Program-made: the position numbers and the translations under genes
The notes under the pieces: model-generated
Seen by the model: only the letters and a program-made list of their open reading frames with translations
Databases searched by the model: none
What the model was told of the DNA's origin: nothing
Part shown: positions 10,441 through 22,509 of the stretch, piece after piece
Layout: each line of letters starts with the position of its first letter
Position numbering within the stretch: the first letter of the stretch is position 1
From: Hyalella azteca
Lineage: Eukaryota > Arthropoda > Malacostraca > Amphipoda > Hyalellidae
Reading direction: 5' to 3'
Assembly: GCF_000764305.2 (NCBI RefSeq)
Contig: NW_025936504.1
Location: 248,001 to 312,000 of the forward strand
DNA length: 64,000 nt

Positions 10441-11575
10441 TCTATCTTATCTCTTTGAATATTTAAAATAAAGTTTTATTAGGGATTTCAGTTGACCTTG
10501 ATAATTTATTGCAGAACAATCTATATAATATATAGATCTATAATAGATGTAATTCATGTACTTCATAATGTTTCCAAAAAATATGAAAACAATTTCACCT
10601 AAGTCATATAAATCCACCTTATTCGCCAATGCTAGGATAAGATGACGTACTGGCGCAGTTTTATGTTTATTGAAAAACTTAACTTTTATAGTAGCTGTAC
10701 ACATCCCAATATTTAATTCTTTAGATATAAATGTGTATGTTATTTGAGGACTTTTTGTGGATAAAATCATTAACTATAATTTTTCAGAACAATTCTCATA
10801 ATAATATTAACTACACCTGAACCTTCGTTTATTTATATTGTCCCTGAAGCAACAAACCTAATGCACCAGTACATGTTAAAAACTTTTTAGAACATCGATC
10901 TTTCATTATATAGTTTTAGTTCTAGGGATTATGTTGCACGATACAGCACTCGCAAGGCCGGCAATTTTATTATATGTTGAAATAATCCCGCAGTTCAATA
11001 CAACATAAGTTCAAGCGTAAAATAAACTTTTCCAACACATGTGTTTCAAGCCACAGCTATACATTACATGATGAATGTAATGTACATAATAAATGTAATG
11101 TTTTTGACGGCTGTAATTTACATATAGCTGGGCGTGTTTACATACACTGCACTCATTGCTGATGTTATGACTTCAAACTGTTTGTAACCCTTCATTATAA
11201 CAAAAATTTACCTATTGAAAGTTCAGAGGGAAACAGATGATTTTTATTTTATGCAACAATATAATCAGATTAAAACATCAATTCTTTTTCCCGATAATAT
11301 CACAGAGATTTTGGATGTGCAGCTAATGCATTTTAAGAAAAAAAAATTTTCAACCAATAAAACCCATGCAGTTCGAAACAAAACAACGACTGCGAAGCGG
11401 CAATATCCTGTTTAGAATATACTGTATATGAGGGATGCGACTCGAGTAAAGTTTAACGTAGTCTCCAATCAAAACATGTTTATGCAGAACCTTTCCTGTA
11501 TAAAAGGCTCTGCAAAGGCTATCTCGTACGCCTACAAACACATTTCTGTTTAGGAAGGTTTACCAGTGTAATAAA
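10441..11575. other. No supported gene; one 107-codon AT-rich minus frame
   Basis: An ATG frame on the minus strand (10447-10770) is open for 107 codons, rich in I, K, Y and F as expected from AT-rich DNA, and contains no motif I recognise. Around 11070-11100 the words TGAATGTAATGTACATAATAAATGTAATG make a short palindromic or duplicated patch. A 66-codon frame at 11215-11415 is likewise unsupported. Confidence 0.45.
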
Positions 11576-11579
11576 AAAT

Positions 11580-11800
11580 ATAACTGCAAGAGGTTAAAAA
11601 ATCATTTCATCTAAAAGAGTATTGAATTTTTTATATACGAACCAGTATCGTAAAATATTAGTATAAATAAAAAAAGGTTTCGAAATTTCCCGAAAGAAAT
11701 GCATTGAATACAGAATGTAGTGATCAATATCCTGTAAGTAACGTGCACTAAAATATAACTGCAATAGGTAAAAAAATCTTTTCGTATATGGAGAGTTCAT
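11580..11800. repeat. Dispersed repeat family C, copy 2, with flanking direct repeats
   Basis: The core 11645-11748 matches the copy at 5.6 kb (GAATGTAGTGATCAATATCC, TGTAAGTAACG). In addition, the phrase ATAACTGCAAGAGG plus TTAAAAAATCATTTC (about 11580) recurs as ATAACTGCAATAGG plus TAAAAAAATCTTTTC (about 11756), giving roughly 30-nt imperfect direct repeats on either side of the core. That could be a remnant of a larger tandem or terminal direct-repeat structure. Confidence 0.65.
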
Positions 11801-13095
11801 GCTTTAGAAATTTCCCAAAGCGCTAAAATTTACCATTCATGTAAAATTTTAACACTGAATGATCCAACAATAGGATATTCAGACTTGAATTAATTTATAA
11901 CGAATTTATCGCCGTACCCTATTGTTTTGTTTAAAAATCTTTAAAAAATTGAGAACATTGAAGTGAGTAGCAAATTTTTGTATCTCGCACAGAAATTTTT
12001 AATCGAAGCATATGGAGTTATGACGGCTCATAAATTATTAATAAAATAATAAACGGTCCTAGATAATTTTTGTTCAATTTATCAAAAGTCGGTGTTTCCT
12101 CTGTAATTTAATTTAAACCAACAGATTAAATGGAATTGCCGTTAAAAATTACTATTATTCTACAGGGTACAAAAGTGTGATTAGGATTATAAAATTTTTA
12201 TTCTGAAAAATCTAATCTTTTGGCACGGTGCTCGTTCATGTTAAGGAATCATTTTGGCCGCACAACAACTGCCTGTAATACCAAGAATCCTGGGAGTCCT
12301 CTTGAGCGATATCCTTCACGCATGACGCGTCCTGCGCTCGTTTATGCACGGTCTTCTACATTCATTTTTAGTCAAAATTATTCGTGCACTTCATATGGAT
12401 TTTTATTGCAACAAATACGTGCAATTTGCATGCTTTTTATTCCGACACTCATTTTACATTTATTTCCAGTGTAATCAATACATGCACTTTACGTGCATTT
12501 TCATTCCAGACGTGATTTTTATGAGGATAGGCGAAGTAACTCTCATTTTCTGAAGAGTCTGGCCAATATAACGAGTTTCTGACCAACCAAAAAACCAGCA
12601 CCTCTGCGCCCACATTAATTACAGGGAACATCAAAAGATTTTTTTCGCTGACCAATTAATCTCACTTCTGGAAGAAAGAAAAATCATCGATTCGTTGTCG
12701 GTGAAAGATCTGGTAAACTTCGACGACCTTCATGGTAATGAAAGTTCGGTAACTAGAACGAAATTTTTATGGGTCTTTTCGTTTTCTTACTTTAGAGAGA
12801 CGTACAATGAAACTAGATTTTTATTGTAAGAAAATTTCTTCATCATTCGCCGCTGACATTAGATGAAATGTCCCTATTTTCTGCAGCATTCACCAGACAC
12901 CAAGATTGAAATTAATTCATATGAAGTTGCTGCATGTTTTTAATTACTTGTTTGAAAGGGAAGGGAGACGTTGATGAATTCAGACTGTTTTAAAATTTAT
13001 TAATCAATTTCTGTTGATAAAATTAGTGAAACTGAGTTCTGATTCTATTCACAAAAAAATCGCGTGGAAAGATTCGCACGAACATTGAATTTTTT
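11801..13095. other. No supported gene; loose GTGCA-containing repeats
   Basis: Between about 12325 and 12525 the phrase …CGTGCA…ATTTTTATT recurs four times at irregular spacing (12349, 12391, 12418, 12484 regions), a highly degenerate tandem repeat at best. Overlapping frames at 12220-12553 derive from it. The rest shows nothing recognisable. Confidence 0.4.
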
Positions 13096-13099
13096 AAGG

Positions 13100-13262
13100 A
13101 AAATTGTGGCTGCGTGAGATTTTAGCCGTCTGATATCTTGGTTGCGTGAGATCTTGGATATATGAGATCCGTTCGTTGTCTGAAATGTTGGTTAACAGAG
13201 ATGTTGGTTGATTGCTATCTTGGGTATCTGTGATCTTGGTTGCCTGTGATCCAGCTCTGTAT
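13100..13262. repeat. Degenerate ~20-bp tandem repeat (GAGATCTTGGTTG-type)
   Basis: Seven or eight loose units of the pattern TG(A/T)GATCTTGGTTG follow each other, for example TGAGATTTTAG, TGATATCTTGGTTGCG, TGAGATCTTGG, AGAGATGTTGGTTGA and TGTGATCTTGGTTGCC. Spacing is 17-24 nt. It is an old minisatellite. Confidence 0.65.
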
Positions 13263-13264
13263 CT

Positions 13265-14130
13265 TGAAGAAAATATTCATAAGATTTAGTCTACTGTTGG
13301 GCTATTGGCTTAAATAAACACCATTTTGACCTTTATTTTTGGATACGGTTAAAATTCTCGAATTAATTTCAGAATTTGTAAACAATATAAAAAATTTAAC
13401 ATGTAGTCACAATACTATGACGATCACAACTATAAATTCTACGCTTGACTCTAATGCCGTCTTAATAATATCTTGCTTTAAGACGACAGAATTCCTCAGC
13501 CATGTCTTGGAATCGCTCTTGGAATTCAGCGGAGTGCAATTCCAATCGGTGTGGTTTTCACGCCGAGTTATTTCGAGTGAAACCTGAGCTCCGATGCTCT
13601 CCAGCTTCATGTAAAATGCATTTCTGGAACAGCTGCTCTACCTCCCGCAGTCCATCTGCTCAACGGAAGGATCGAGTCTGCATCTGTGAGAAAATCAACA
13701 TGACTAAGAAAATTTGCTAAATATGGGCTGAAATATTTTCTTTATTTAGGCTGAGACATGACAGGTCTCCAACATTTACATCGATGGTCTTCTTATATAC
13801 AAAAATACAAACTTTTTTCGACAGCACGCAAAATTTTACGTACTATGAAATTTTAAGCACGGTTTATTCTATCGGAAAAAATATCAATGTAAGCATAAAA
13901 AAGTTGAGGAATAATGTAATAATGTTATCGTAAATGACGAGGGTGAAACGAGAATCTCAAAGCATCATGATCACGTCTGTAACGTTCAAGTTGTTTTCGC
14001 CGCTCGCTAGTTGAATAGTTAAAAGTAAGTTACAGTTCTTAGTTATAGTTATAACATAATTCTAAGTGGTTATAGTAAATTTACTGCACGAAAATGACTA
14101 TTTGGCTTAACTATGTCTTGTATAGTCATG
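13265..14130. other. No supported gene
   Basis: Three mutually overlapping frames at 13339-13720 (two plus, one minus, 67-82 codons) have no family resemblance and no good splice boundaries. Nothing else recognised. Confidence 0.45.
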
Positions 14131-14132
14131 GA

Positions 14133-14475
14133 TTAAGGGGAGCGTCTACCCTAAAATTGAAAATTTTCACTTTTTCGGTTTTTATACTCATTTTAAAGCT
14201 GACATTCTGCCCTATCCAACGGTACCACTGCCATATCTGTACGTTGATTAATGATTTCACGACATTTCATGAAAGGGGGGCGAAGGACTAGATCCATTTC
14301 TACAGTACCCCCTTTTATAGCCGTTTTCTAAGAATTTCACGTTTTCTTTCATTTTTTCGAAAAATTCACACCAACAAAATGCGAGTTTTTTTCCATTTTA
14401 CATATGTGTACCAAGTTTCAGAGTGATCCGACTGTAAATAGCCGAGATAATTTTTAGGGTAGACGCTCCCCTTAA
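14133..14475. mobile_element. TTAA-flanked MITE with near-perfect 22-24-bp terminal inverted repeats
   Basis: The left end reads TTAAGGGGAGCGTCTACCCT followed by AAAA. The right end is its exact reverse complement, TTTT then AGGGTAGACGCTCCCCTTAA. The whole unit is 343 bp including both TTAA sites and holds no coding capacity. TTAA target duplication is the hallmark of piggyBac-type and some Sola elements, so a non-autonomous relative of one of those superfamilies is likely. The TIR is intact, unlike most repeats in this window, which suggests fairly recent insertion. A short frame at 14094-14291 runs through it and is spurious. Confidence 0.88.
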
Positions 14476-14479
14476 GTGT

Positions 14480-15750
14480 ATTCCTTAGGTTATTATGTTA
14501 AATTATTTTTTTTCTCCTCAGATTAGCTAAAAGTAGGCAGACTATGAATATTATTCGAGGTTAAGTGGATAACCGTGCTTCGGTTTTACTACCGTCGGTC
14601 TCTTTTTCACGTTTTCTTCCGATTTACTCTCTTTCTTCTTTCCGGTTGTGTTCACTACTTGATTGATCATTACATAAACACAAACAAAAGGTTAAATAAA
14701 AAAGTTGCGAATTAAAGAGGTTGTATAGGAAGTGGAGACCAACATTGTAACATAGTTTCCTGAACCCCGTCGCATTTTAGTTTACATCCACTACGAGCAA
14801 CTATGCGTGAATGGATTTGTCAAAGGATTAAATTTTCTCTAATATTCTCAACAGAGAAAATATTTAGTCCTGCGCTGATGGCTCAATTCTGTGTTAGATT
14901 TTATTGTATCCACTGATATCAAATGTCCCTCTGCAATAGTTCGAATGAATTAACGATTATTTTAGACGTTTCACTGCCCTGGAACATCGCCACTTTAAGT
15001 TTTCTTGACGTGATATTTTGTTTTAAAGTTAATTTGTCATATTTTTGCAAATTACATTTATAATCGTAATGCATTTTGCACAATAAGTCAGGTAAGAGAA
15101 ACATAGTGTTTCAAACGAATATTATTTTGTCATTTATGAAAATCTTAGCTCCATACAAGCGGTACCAGATCCAACTTTGTTAATTGTGTTGGAATTGAGC
15201 CCGTGCCTCGAGTTTCTTAATGAACATCAAGTCGGAAGTTTCGGCCACCAAAATCTACTTGGCAACTAACCAAATTTGACTATGAATTAGGAACTTTGAA
15301 AAATTATGAAGCCTAATTTTGTAGCGGAAGCGACGGTCGTCGATGAAGAAGAGGGACGCCGTGCCAGGAATGCCAAACAAGTTAATTTGAACTGAAGTAT
15401 TTGAAAATATGCAGCTTTATGAAGCGCTTCATCAACAGGTATGAAATGTGCGGGGTTTAAAGAAGCAGCATTCTGAATCTTCAAAACAATACGAATTAAC
15501 AAACTTAAAGTTTACTTAATTCGAAGTTCTGATTCATCTAGAAACTAGAAGTATTATTTCTAACTCTAGTTTTGGAAATAAGTCGTTATAGATGAATTAG
15601 CGTCATATTTACATCAATGATTGTTTATCACAGTATATCAGTAACTCACAGCACTGATAACTCAGGACATTCAGTTTTGCAATTTTTTGCATCATTATTT
15701 CGCATTTTAATTGCAAAATGACTCATTTGAAGGTCTTGGAAGTAATAAAC
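14480..15750. other. No supported gene
   Basis: No convincing frame. Minus-strand frames at 14919-15104 and 15287-15502 are short and unsupported. A pyrimidine-rich run at about 14595-14650 (TCTCTTTTTCACGTTTTC…) is strand-asymmetric but not otherwise notable. Confidence 0.45.
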
Positions 15751-15754
15751 ATTC

Positions 15755-16273
15755 ATGAAACTTAATTGCCATTTTTTCTTTGCAGCCGAACCAGTTTCTT
15801 CAGCCGAACTAGTTTCTTCAGCCGAACTAGTTTCTTCAGCCGAACTAGTTTCATCTTCAGCCGAACTATTTTCTTCGGCCGAACTATTTTCTTCAGCCCA
15901 ACTAGTTTCTTCAGACGAACTAGTTTCTTCAGCCGAACTATTTTCTTCAGCCGAACTATTTTCTTCAGCCGAACTAGTTTCTTCAGCCGAACTAATTTCT
16001 TCAACCGAACTAGCTTCTTCTCACGTCGTAGAATATTCCAGGGACGTTCATTCCCATTTTTTATCGCTTTCGATTGAAATGGACCCGAGGGACTCATTTT
16101 CTAAGGCACAGCGCAGAAAGTTACTGTTACGTAGTTTTAAGACCTCCATCGCGCCTGAAGTGGCGCAATTTGAAATAATAACAGTAACTCCGACTCACTC
16201 AATATACATTAGACATTTCAGCGTGGTTCAACCGATTAAATTAATTCCAACAATAAATCACATTGAAGTATAA
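15755..16273 (+). CDS. Candidate exon with in-frame 18-bp repeat encoding (SSAELV)n
   Basis: I do not recognise a family. A 172-codon frame is open from ATG 15755 to TAA 16271-16273. Residues 14-89 are about 13 copies of the hexapeptide SSAELV/F. Residues 90-172 are non-repetitive (for example MDPRDSFSKAQRRKLLLRSF). A strong 3' splice site, T-rich CCATTTTTTCTTTGCAG, ends at 15785 just inside the frame, so an internal or terminal exon beginning at 15786 is as likely as a start at the ATG. Every length change in the array is a multiple of 3 (one unit has an extra 3-nt serine codon), consistent with selection on the frame. However, the minus strand is open too (KKLVRL repeats), which an 18-bp repeat gives for free. 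No donor or promoter was pinned down. Confidence 0.35.
   Translation: MKLNCHFFFAAEPVSSAELVSSAELVSSAELVSSSAELFSSAELFSSAQLVSSDELVSSAELFSSAELFSSAELVSSAELISSTELASSHVVEYSRDVHSHFLSLSIEMDPRDSFSKAQRRKLLLRSFKTSIAPEVAQFEIITVTPTHSIYIRHFSVVQPIKLIPTINHIEV
15786..16023. repeat. 18-bp minisatellite (TTCTTCAGCCGAACTAGT), about 13 copies
   Basis: Units of TTCTTCAGCCGAACTAGT vary chiefly at two positions (CTAGT versus CTATT, AGCC versus GGCC or AGAC). One unit at about 15852 has a 3-nt insertion (TTTCATCTTCAG). The period being a multiple of 3 keeps the plus frame open throughout. Confidence 0.93.
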
Positions 16274-16279
16274 ACAGAC

Positions 16280-18228
16280 AGGGTCGTGCGCACAAATGAG
16301 GCTCTCCATTAAACCTAATGATATTTCTGACGTAAGTCGTGTCAATAATTCAGATCTGCTTGCTCTTGGCATGGCGTGTACTGAAAAAAATGTTGACATC
16401 GATGGCTTGCACAAAGTGTGACTGATTAATAAGTTTATATTTTAATTTAAGTTCAAATTAGTCTTTAAAAAAAGTAACGTCTATAATTATATCAGTTTCC
16501 AATGAAGGTCTGAATTACAAGCAGTGTTTCAGGTGTAAGCGGGTTTAGGGTTTCAGAATGCAGGCTCAATTTCTGCAGCAGGAATGAATTGGAGTTAATA
16601 AAAATCAATTAATGAAACACTTACTCCTTTGGATAAAATTTAAATGTTTCACCTAAAGTTGGCTTAAGTTATTTTTATTAAGCATCTCATTAGCAAACTT
16701 GGTGGGCCAGGATCTTACATGCAAGAGACCTGGGAATATATTCTGCTGGGTCGTATGTTCTGTTGATTGACGGAGGCACAGAGAAGTTATTTTGCTGAAT
16801 TGAATAGTTTGTTAATTTGCGGACCTTGGCTAACTGGACCTCAGCATAAGCAATGAGACTGGCTCTAACTCAGTAACCTGTGAGCGAACAATACTTTCTC
16901 TGGTGTCGAGTTACTGAAACTATACGACATGACTAACATTTATTAAAGTTTGTAACTTTACAAGTTGCTTCAATAATCAAATTAGAGTGTCCAGAATGAA
17001 CAATTGATGCATATCTCAGAGGATTGCTTGAATCGACGGTCAGTTACATCTAGGTCACTTACGGACAAAAATCGATTTTTTTTAATTTGCCTCATCGCAT
17101 GTTTGTTGCACAGCATAAAGGTTGATAATATTAGTTTGCTTGCATCGCAAATAAGGAAGTGAACAAGAAAAAAAACGAGTCACTACGGAACAAGAATTAT
17201 GTGTGCAATAACATAAAATGGGCAACCACTAAAATCTGAGGAAGCTGCCTTCGTTATAGTAAGAAACACATAGTATTAAAAATTTTCAGCCATTTGAACA
17301 TTAGATTCTTCAATATTAATTCTTCATAACTTCTCCGTTGACTTTATGCATCAATTTGACGAAAACTTATTTCACTTTTTCGTCTGCCTAAAGATCCTAG
17401 CTTTCCAACGACCTATTCTCCGGAATCCCAAAAACCCGAATCAGAATCCGAGGACGGAATGCGGAAAAATTTGGACAGCCGCTCGTTCCCACGTTCGTCA
17501 GAGAGCCGCCATAACAGCCGCGTCGTCTCTAAGCGTCTGTCAACTGCGCCATTCGTGAGCATCATTACCGATTTTCGTTATCCAAGAGAAGGCATCCAAT
17601 TCAGAGGGAATTTCAATATTCTTGGGAATATTGGATCTGAATTTCAACAGCTAATAAAAGTGCAGGAGACGTTTAGCTGGCCAAAAATGTGTTTCTTAAT
17701 TGTTGTTATATCACCCATCCACCTTTAACTCGATGGGTCAGCACGACATTCAGATTTTTGTCCAATTGAAAGGCTGAAAATAAAATATAGGTTTATTTAA
17801 AAATTCAGCGTACGAAGCCAGGTATGTGGAACATTCAAGTGTTCCACCTTTGTCCCCTGACGTGTGTCCACTAATAACAATTGTTGAAAGCATGCTCATT
17901 TATCTTAGGACGAGAACTCTAGAGTATAAAGCTTTCCTGTATCTGCCAACTCGTTTATGACTCGTCTGTCAGCCGAGAGTAATTTACGCCATAGCTCCAG
18001 TAATTTGGTGAGAATTTATTAGTAATTTGCTTTTACATGATTGATGATTTACTTATAGTTGGAATACGAATTAAGACATTAATTAAATTCGTTCCTCAAA
18101 AAATTTTTTTGGATTATTTCAGAAACCGATAAATAAGTACTAACCCCCAAATCGTGTCCATGCCTTCTATACTGTACCCTACGAACCTAAGGAATCACCT
18201 CAGGATTCTTTACAACCATTATATAAAT
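16280..18228. other. No supported gene
   Basis: Two overlapping plus frames at 17346-17728 cover a slightly GC-richer patch (17420-17540), but neither resembles a known domain. Nothing else is recognised. Confidence 0.45.
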
Positions 18229-18230
18229 AA

Positions 18231-18394
18231 AAAAATATAACTCAGTACTCACTGCAGTGATTGACATTTCAGCGCATTTTGACATTAATTGACGAAAACG
18301 TGAAGTCACAGACGGACGGATAGACGGACTGACGGACGGACATGACGAGCACAATAGCGCCTTTTTTCCCATAAATGAGAAAATGCGCTAAAAA
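18231..18394 (+). repeat. Repeat family A, copy 1 (GCGCATTTTCTCAT / (GACG)n element)
   Basis: Element of about 165 bp: an AATATAACTCAGTACTCACT lead-in, CTGCAGTGA, AGCGCATTTT, CGTGAAGTCACAG, a GACGGACGG-type microsatellite, GAGCACAATAGCGCCTTTTT, and a closing AAATGAGAAAATGCGCTAAA. The block ATGAGAAAATGCGCT at the end is the inverse of AGCGCATTTTCTCAT near the start, giving an internal inverted repeat. In this copy the first block is degraded (GCGCATTTTGACATT). Three further copies lie at 33.9, 34.6 and 36.5 kb. Confidence 0.88.
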
Positions 18395-18420
18395 TAGTAT
18401 CAATCACGATGTGATATGAT

Positions 18421-18520
18421 TACCGGAAAACTTTCTTTCCTATGTAGCAAGGAATCAAATTTTCTTAATCGATTAGCGGAAAACTTTCTTTTCTATGTAG
18501 CAAGGAATCAAATTTATCAT
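18421..18520. repeat. 54-bp tandem duplication
   Basis: CGGAAAACTTTCTTTCCTAT plus GTAGCAAGGAATCAAATTT occurs at about 18423 and again at about 18477, nearly identical, with CTTAATCGATTAG between. Period about 54 nt, two copies. Confidence 0.9.
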
Positions 18521-19099
18521 TTAACGGTTTCACATGTAAAAAAATTCTTTAAAGGATCAATTGAAATCTAACCATTAATCTTTCATAGGTACTCATTTTC
18601 TGCTTATAATTTATATCCTTTCATTACTTGAAGAGCTCCGTACTTCACGCGATGAGCCTGCGTCTTGATCTTTATTGCATTAGTGAAGGATGCCATAGAT
18701 AAATCAATGACAGCTGTAATGTATATGAACTTAAGAACTTTTTGTGACATAAAACGTCGATAGATTTGCAAGATATTAACAAGGCAGAGGCCTGCACGGC
18801 CGTAATTACGGTAAAGGGCTGCTGGACCTTAATTTAACCGTTATCACTGCATATGGCATGCCGGTATTTCTGCAGTAATGCTGCAAGGTTAAGGTAAGTA
18901 TAGGAAATTTATGAATCTATGCCGTAAATGTATGTATATGTTCATGTGAAATATTAATATGTATATGTTCATGTTACATTATTTTAAATTCAAATAAGTA
19001 ATTCCAAATGTCACATTACTTGAGTTAAAATACAAAATTTAGTGTTAAAGTGTACGCTCAAAACCATGCAGCTGAGTTAATAGTAAATCATGTTTTCTT

Positions 19100-19640
19100 T
19101 GTGTGAATATTCAATCATTCCTATCTTTTTACAACACTTCTCTTTAACTTCACTTCTTGTTTGTCTGTCTGTCTGCTACAAATCTTATAATCGAAATTTA
19201 ATACACTTCTATTTATCCTATCGATCTGAAATTTTGCACACTTGTGTAAAGTTAGAGACAATGCATGAATCAAATGTCAAAATAAATGATTTTAAAAAAT
19301 TAGAAATTATTTTTTTTTCAATGTTAAAAAAATTGAAAAAATATTTTGTCAGCTACAAATCTTATAACTGATATTTGAAACACTTTTAACTGTCTAATTG
19401 ATCTGAAATTTTGCACACTTGTGTGAAATCAGAGACAATGCATGAATCAATTAACAGAATAAATAATTTTGAAAAAAATTATATATTAAAAAAATTTATA
19501 TATATTAGAAAAATTGAAAAGTACATTTTTTTAATTTTCGAAAATTAGATGAGAAATTCATTGTACATCTGTAAGATTGGAGATACTGGATTCTTTGGAA
19601 GTGTTGTCTTTAAAATGTAATTTTTAAACGTATATTATTA
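19100..19640 (+). repeat. Dispersed repeat family B, copy 1
   Basis: Shares with 29120-29735 the run AACTTCACTTCTTGTTTGTC, GCTACAAATCTTATAATCGA, CGATCTGAAATTTTGCACA, AGAGACAATGCATGAA and, some 300 nt later, GTGTTGTCTTTAAAA. In this copy the segment from CTACAAATCTTATAA to GACAATGCATGAATCAA is present twice (about 19178 and 19350), an internal tandem duplication. Non-coding: the 93-codon frame at 19090 is compositional. Class unknown, possibly a SINE- or MITE-like relic. Confidence 0.8.
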
Positions 19641-19644
19641 TTTT

Positions 19645-21888
19645 TCGTCCATTAGAAAAACGAATATGCGTACGGCAGTCACTAGAAAACCTGATTCCTA
19701 AAGTTTCACAGGAAAAAACTTATAAGAAATATAAAAATGGAATTAACGTTCCATCAGGTTTTTACGTGCGATATCACATTGTTGAACGCATCATCAACTC
19801 AATGTTAGTCCAATAATTGATAATGGACTATAACATTCTGTGATAAATTATTGTTCAATTAAAAATTGCCTCAACATTGCCCACTCAAATTCTTATTATT
19901 ATTTCCTTCCTAATCTTAATTTTTTATTAGCTTTAACACGAATTGGCCTTTTTTCCTGCTCACCAGCTCTGTTCTGCCTGAGTCCAGTCACATAAATTTT
20001 TTTCATATGTAACCTTAAATAAATATTTATGCTTTATCCTACAGTACATCCTTAAATCCGTAACCATTTTTACAGCTGCGCTGAAATTCATCATGGTTTT
20101 TGTCGCGATGGCCAAGCGAACTGGCGGTGGCAATGGAAGAGTACCTGCAAACAAATCATTCTCACTCAGCAACACAAAAATGAAGTAAAAAGTTCTGGGT
20201 TTTCAAAGGGCTCCTCGAAGCACTGCCGACTATAGTATGTTTCAATTACTCAAGGGAATAGAGACCAAATGGCAAGACCGACACTCGTTTCTCAGTTTTA
20301 GAGTTGACTTGTAAAATAAATAACGGGAAATACATTCTTATTTAGTATACCGACGCAGACTCTCAGCGTGATACTTTGCCTTTCAATGGCTGAACGGAGA
20401 CAGACTTGGGAACAAGGAATAAATTTAATCTCCATATTGCTTCCGATTGTCTTTGAAAAAAATTTGAAAATTTTATTTAGAACTTGGTGCGCTATAACCC
20501 TCTGAACCATTTGTTAATGCAAAAAAGAGTAGGTACATGGATCTGTACTCTTACTTCGAATTAAAATAGTGCCAAGGCAGATAAACTAGTGAAATTCGTT
20601 TACGATCATAAGCTTCAAACTCATGTACGATCATTAAAGACTGAATTTCACGTAAGATTAACTAAATATTGTACACAATAATGTGAACAAGTAATCAAGT
20701 TTTGGTTAGAGTCGTCGTCTCATTCAACATTACGCAAAATCTAAAATGTACTTTGAAAATTATATTTAAGGGCAAAGTCAATATCAACTAGTCTTGCATC
20801 AGCACTGCAACTTTTCAAATTTCAAAATGAAGCAAAACAGAAAATATATGGAAAAGACATTATAGTCTCTAGGACTTACATAACTTCTTTTGAAAAGGTC
20901 TTCGTAGCTTGAAGCTGAGAACTTCACACTTTCAAATGTTAAGCCGAACGATTGGTTGAGAAATGCCTTAAGATGGCCCATTTAATTCAAGAGCCATTGA
21001 ATAATTGAACCACCACGCGAACACGTAACTGGGTACGAGTTAGAGAAAAAAACTCAGATTACTTGACGTTTATCCATTCTTCAGATATAAGGCATGAATA
21101 TTAGATCTATGAAAATAAGTGGCTTTTATGTAGAGTTTTGTGAAAAACAAAATAAAAAGTAATGCAATTAAATTTAACTGCCTCTTTAGGGAAAAAATAA
21201 CAGCCATTATTATAAACAAGATTCGATTCCCTGCCCCGAATGAAAATGTATTCTTATTTAGAGGCATACCTCGAGTGCAAATGTACATTGCTGGCCGAAT
21301 AAAAGTGAATCGGTGAATCTAAACTCAGTAGATTTTATCCGAAAAGCACAGGAATCATCAACCTAAACCTTAACTCTTCATAATCACTCCTACTGCATAT
21401 CACCATTACTTCACGCACCTCACAGGACGTAGTGCGTTGAGAAGGCTGCACCAGGGACTTTCGATAATGTCACTCAATTACTGTCGGGACTCACGCAATG
21501 CCGATCGTCCTCCGTTATCCCTCCGAATTGCGTTAGTAGCTCTCATTGCACGTGATAGTTCGTTGCTCAATTACCGCACTAATTCTTCACTAAGACTCTC
21601 ATAATACACCAATTTGACTGCATGATGCGCTCTATCAGATGAGGGCATCTGCAGTAGCGGAGTAGTGAACGACTGTAGCATTTTAATATGAACAGTGGAT
21701 GCGGTGAAAGCATGCAAACGAATTAATATTTTAGCATTTATTTAGCATATTTAAAAAAATATTTATCATTCCAGAATAAAACGATAATATGCATGTGAAA
21801 ATAAAATTATTTCTCTAGCCCATCAGTAGATAAAATTTTTTCCTGCACATTAAAAAAAGATGAGATTTCTTTATGCACTGAAAACCAA
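19645..21888. other. No supported gene
   Basis: Only short frames (60-72 codons, mostly minus) without motifs or good splice boundaries. No further repeat family member recognised. AT-rich unique-looking sequence up to the pogo-like element. Confidence 0.45.
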
Positions 21889-22509
21889 TTAGGGCAACAT
21901 GGGGCAGCGAGCCCACTGCGGGTCATGGGCCCATAGCGGGTTTCTCGCTAAGTATGGCAGATATTGGTCCGTGTTCTCTACCGCCGGTCGACAGTTTCAC
22001 TGGGATGAAGTGCACGGATTTACGTTTTGCTAAGTGTTTGCGTTATTAAGTTCTTTGCGAATAACTGTTTTAGTCCAGATAAAAATTTTTTTGCCGCTAA
22101 ATAAAGTTTTTTTCCATTACTATAGATGAAGATTTTGAAATTACTTTGAATTATTTTTTCAAAGTAATATTTATAGGGATAATTTTGAGACCAAGTTTAG
22201 ACTATTAGCTTTTAAAATAAAATGTTGACACGATATAAATTGAAATGATACCTAGTGGGGGCAACGGGCCCACGCTTGTCACGGGGCAAAGCGCCCATGG
22301 TGAAGTCTTGTGTTATACATCATTAGATTTGTCTCAATGACCTTTTCAAACTATGACTAGCTTTTTGAATTACAAATTACACTTCATATTGCATGATTTT
22401 TTTATTTGCCGCCTCAAGGCAGCAGGTTTAGTTTCTAGTTATTCGTATTTATGACCACTTTTCGAGTTATTGACTCTTGCCTTGCCAAAAGTTGATTTCA
22501 GTCAGCACC

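Noticed and set aside
14094..14291. 65-codon ORF with a hydrophobic stretch
   Set aside because: It runs into the TTAA-flanked MITE; the hydrophobic part is T-rich MITE sequence.
15762..16097. Minus-strand 111-codon lysine/arginine-rich ORF (KKLVRL repeats)
   Set aside because: It is the complement of the 18-bp repeat; openness follows from the repeat. The plus strand has the splice acceptor.
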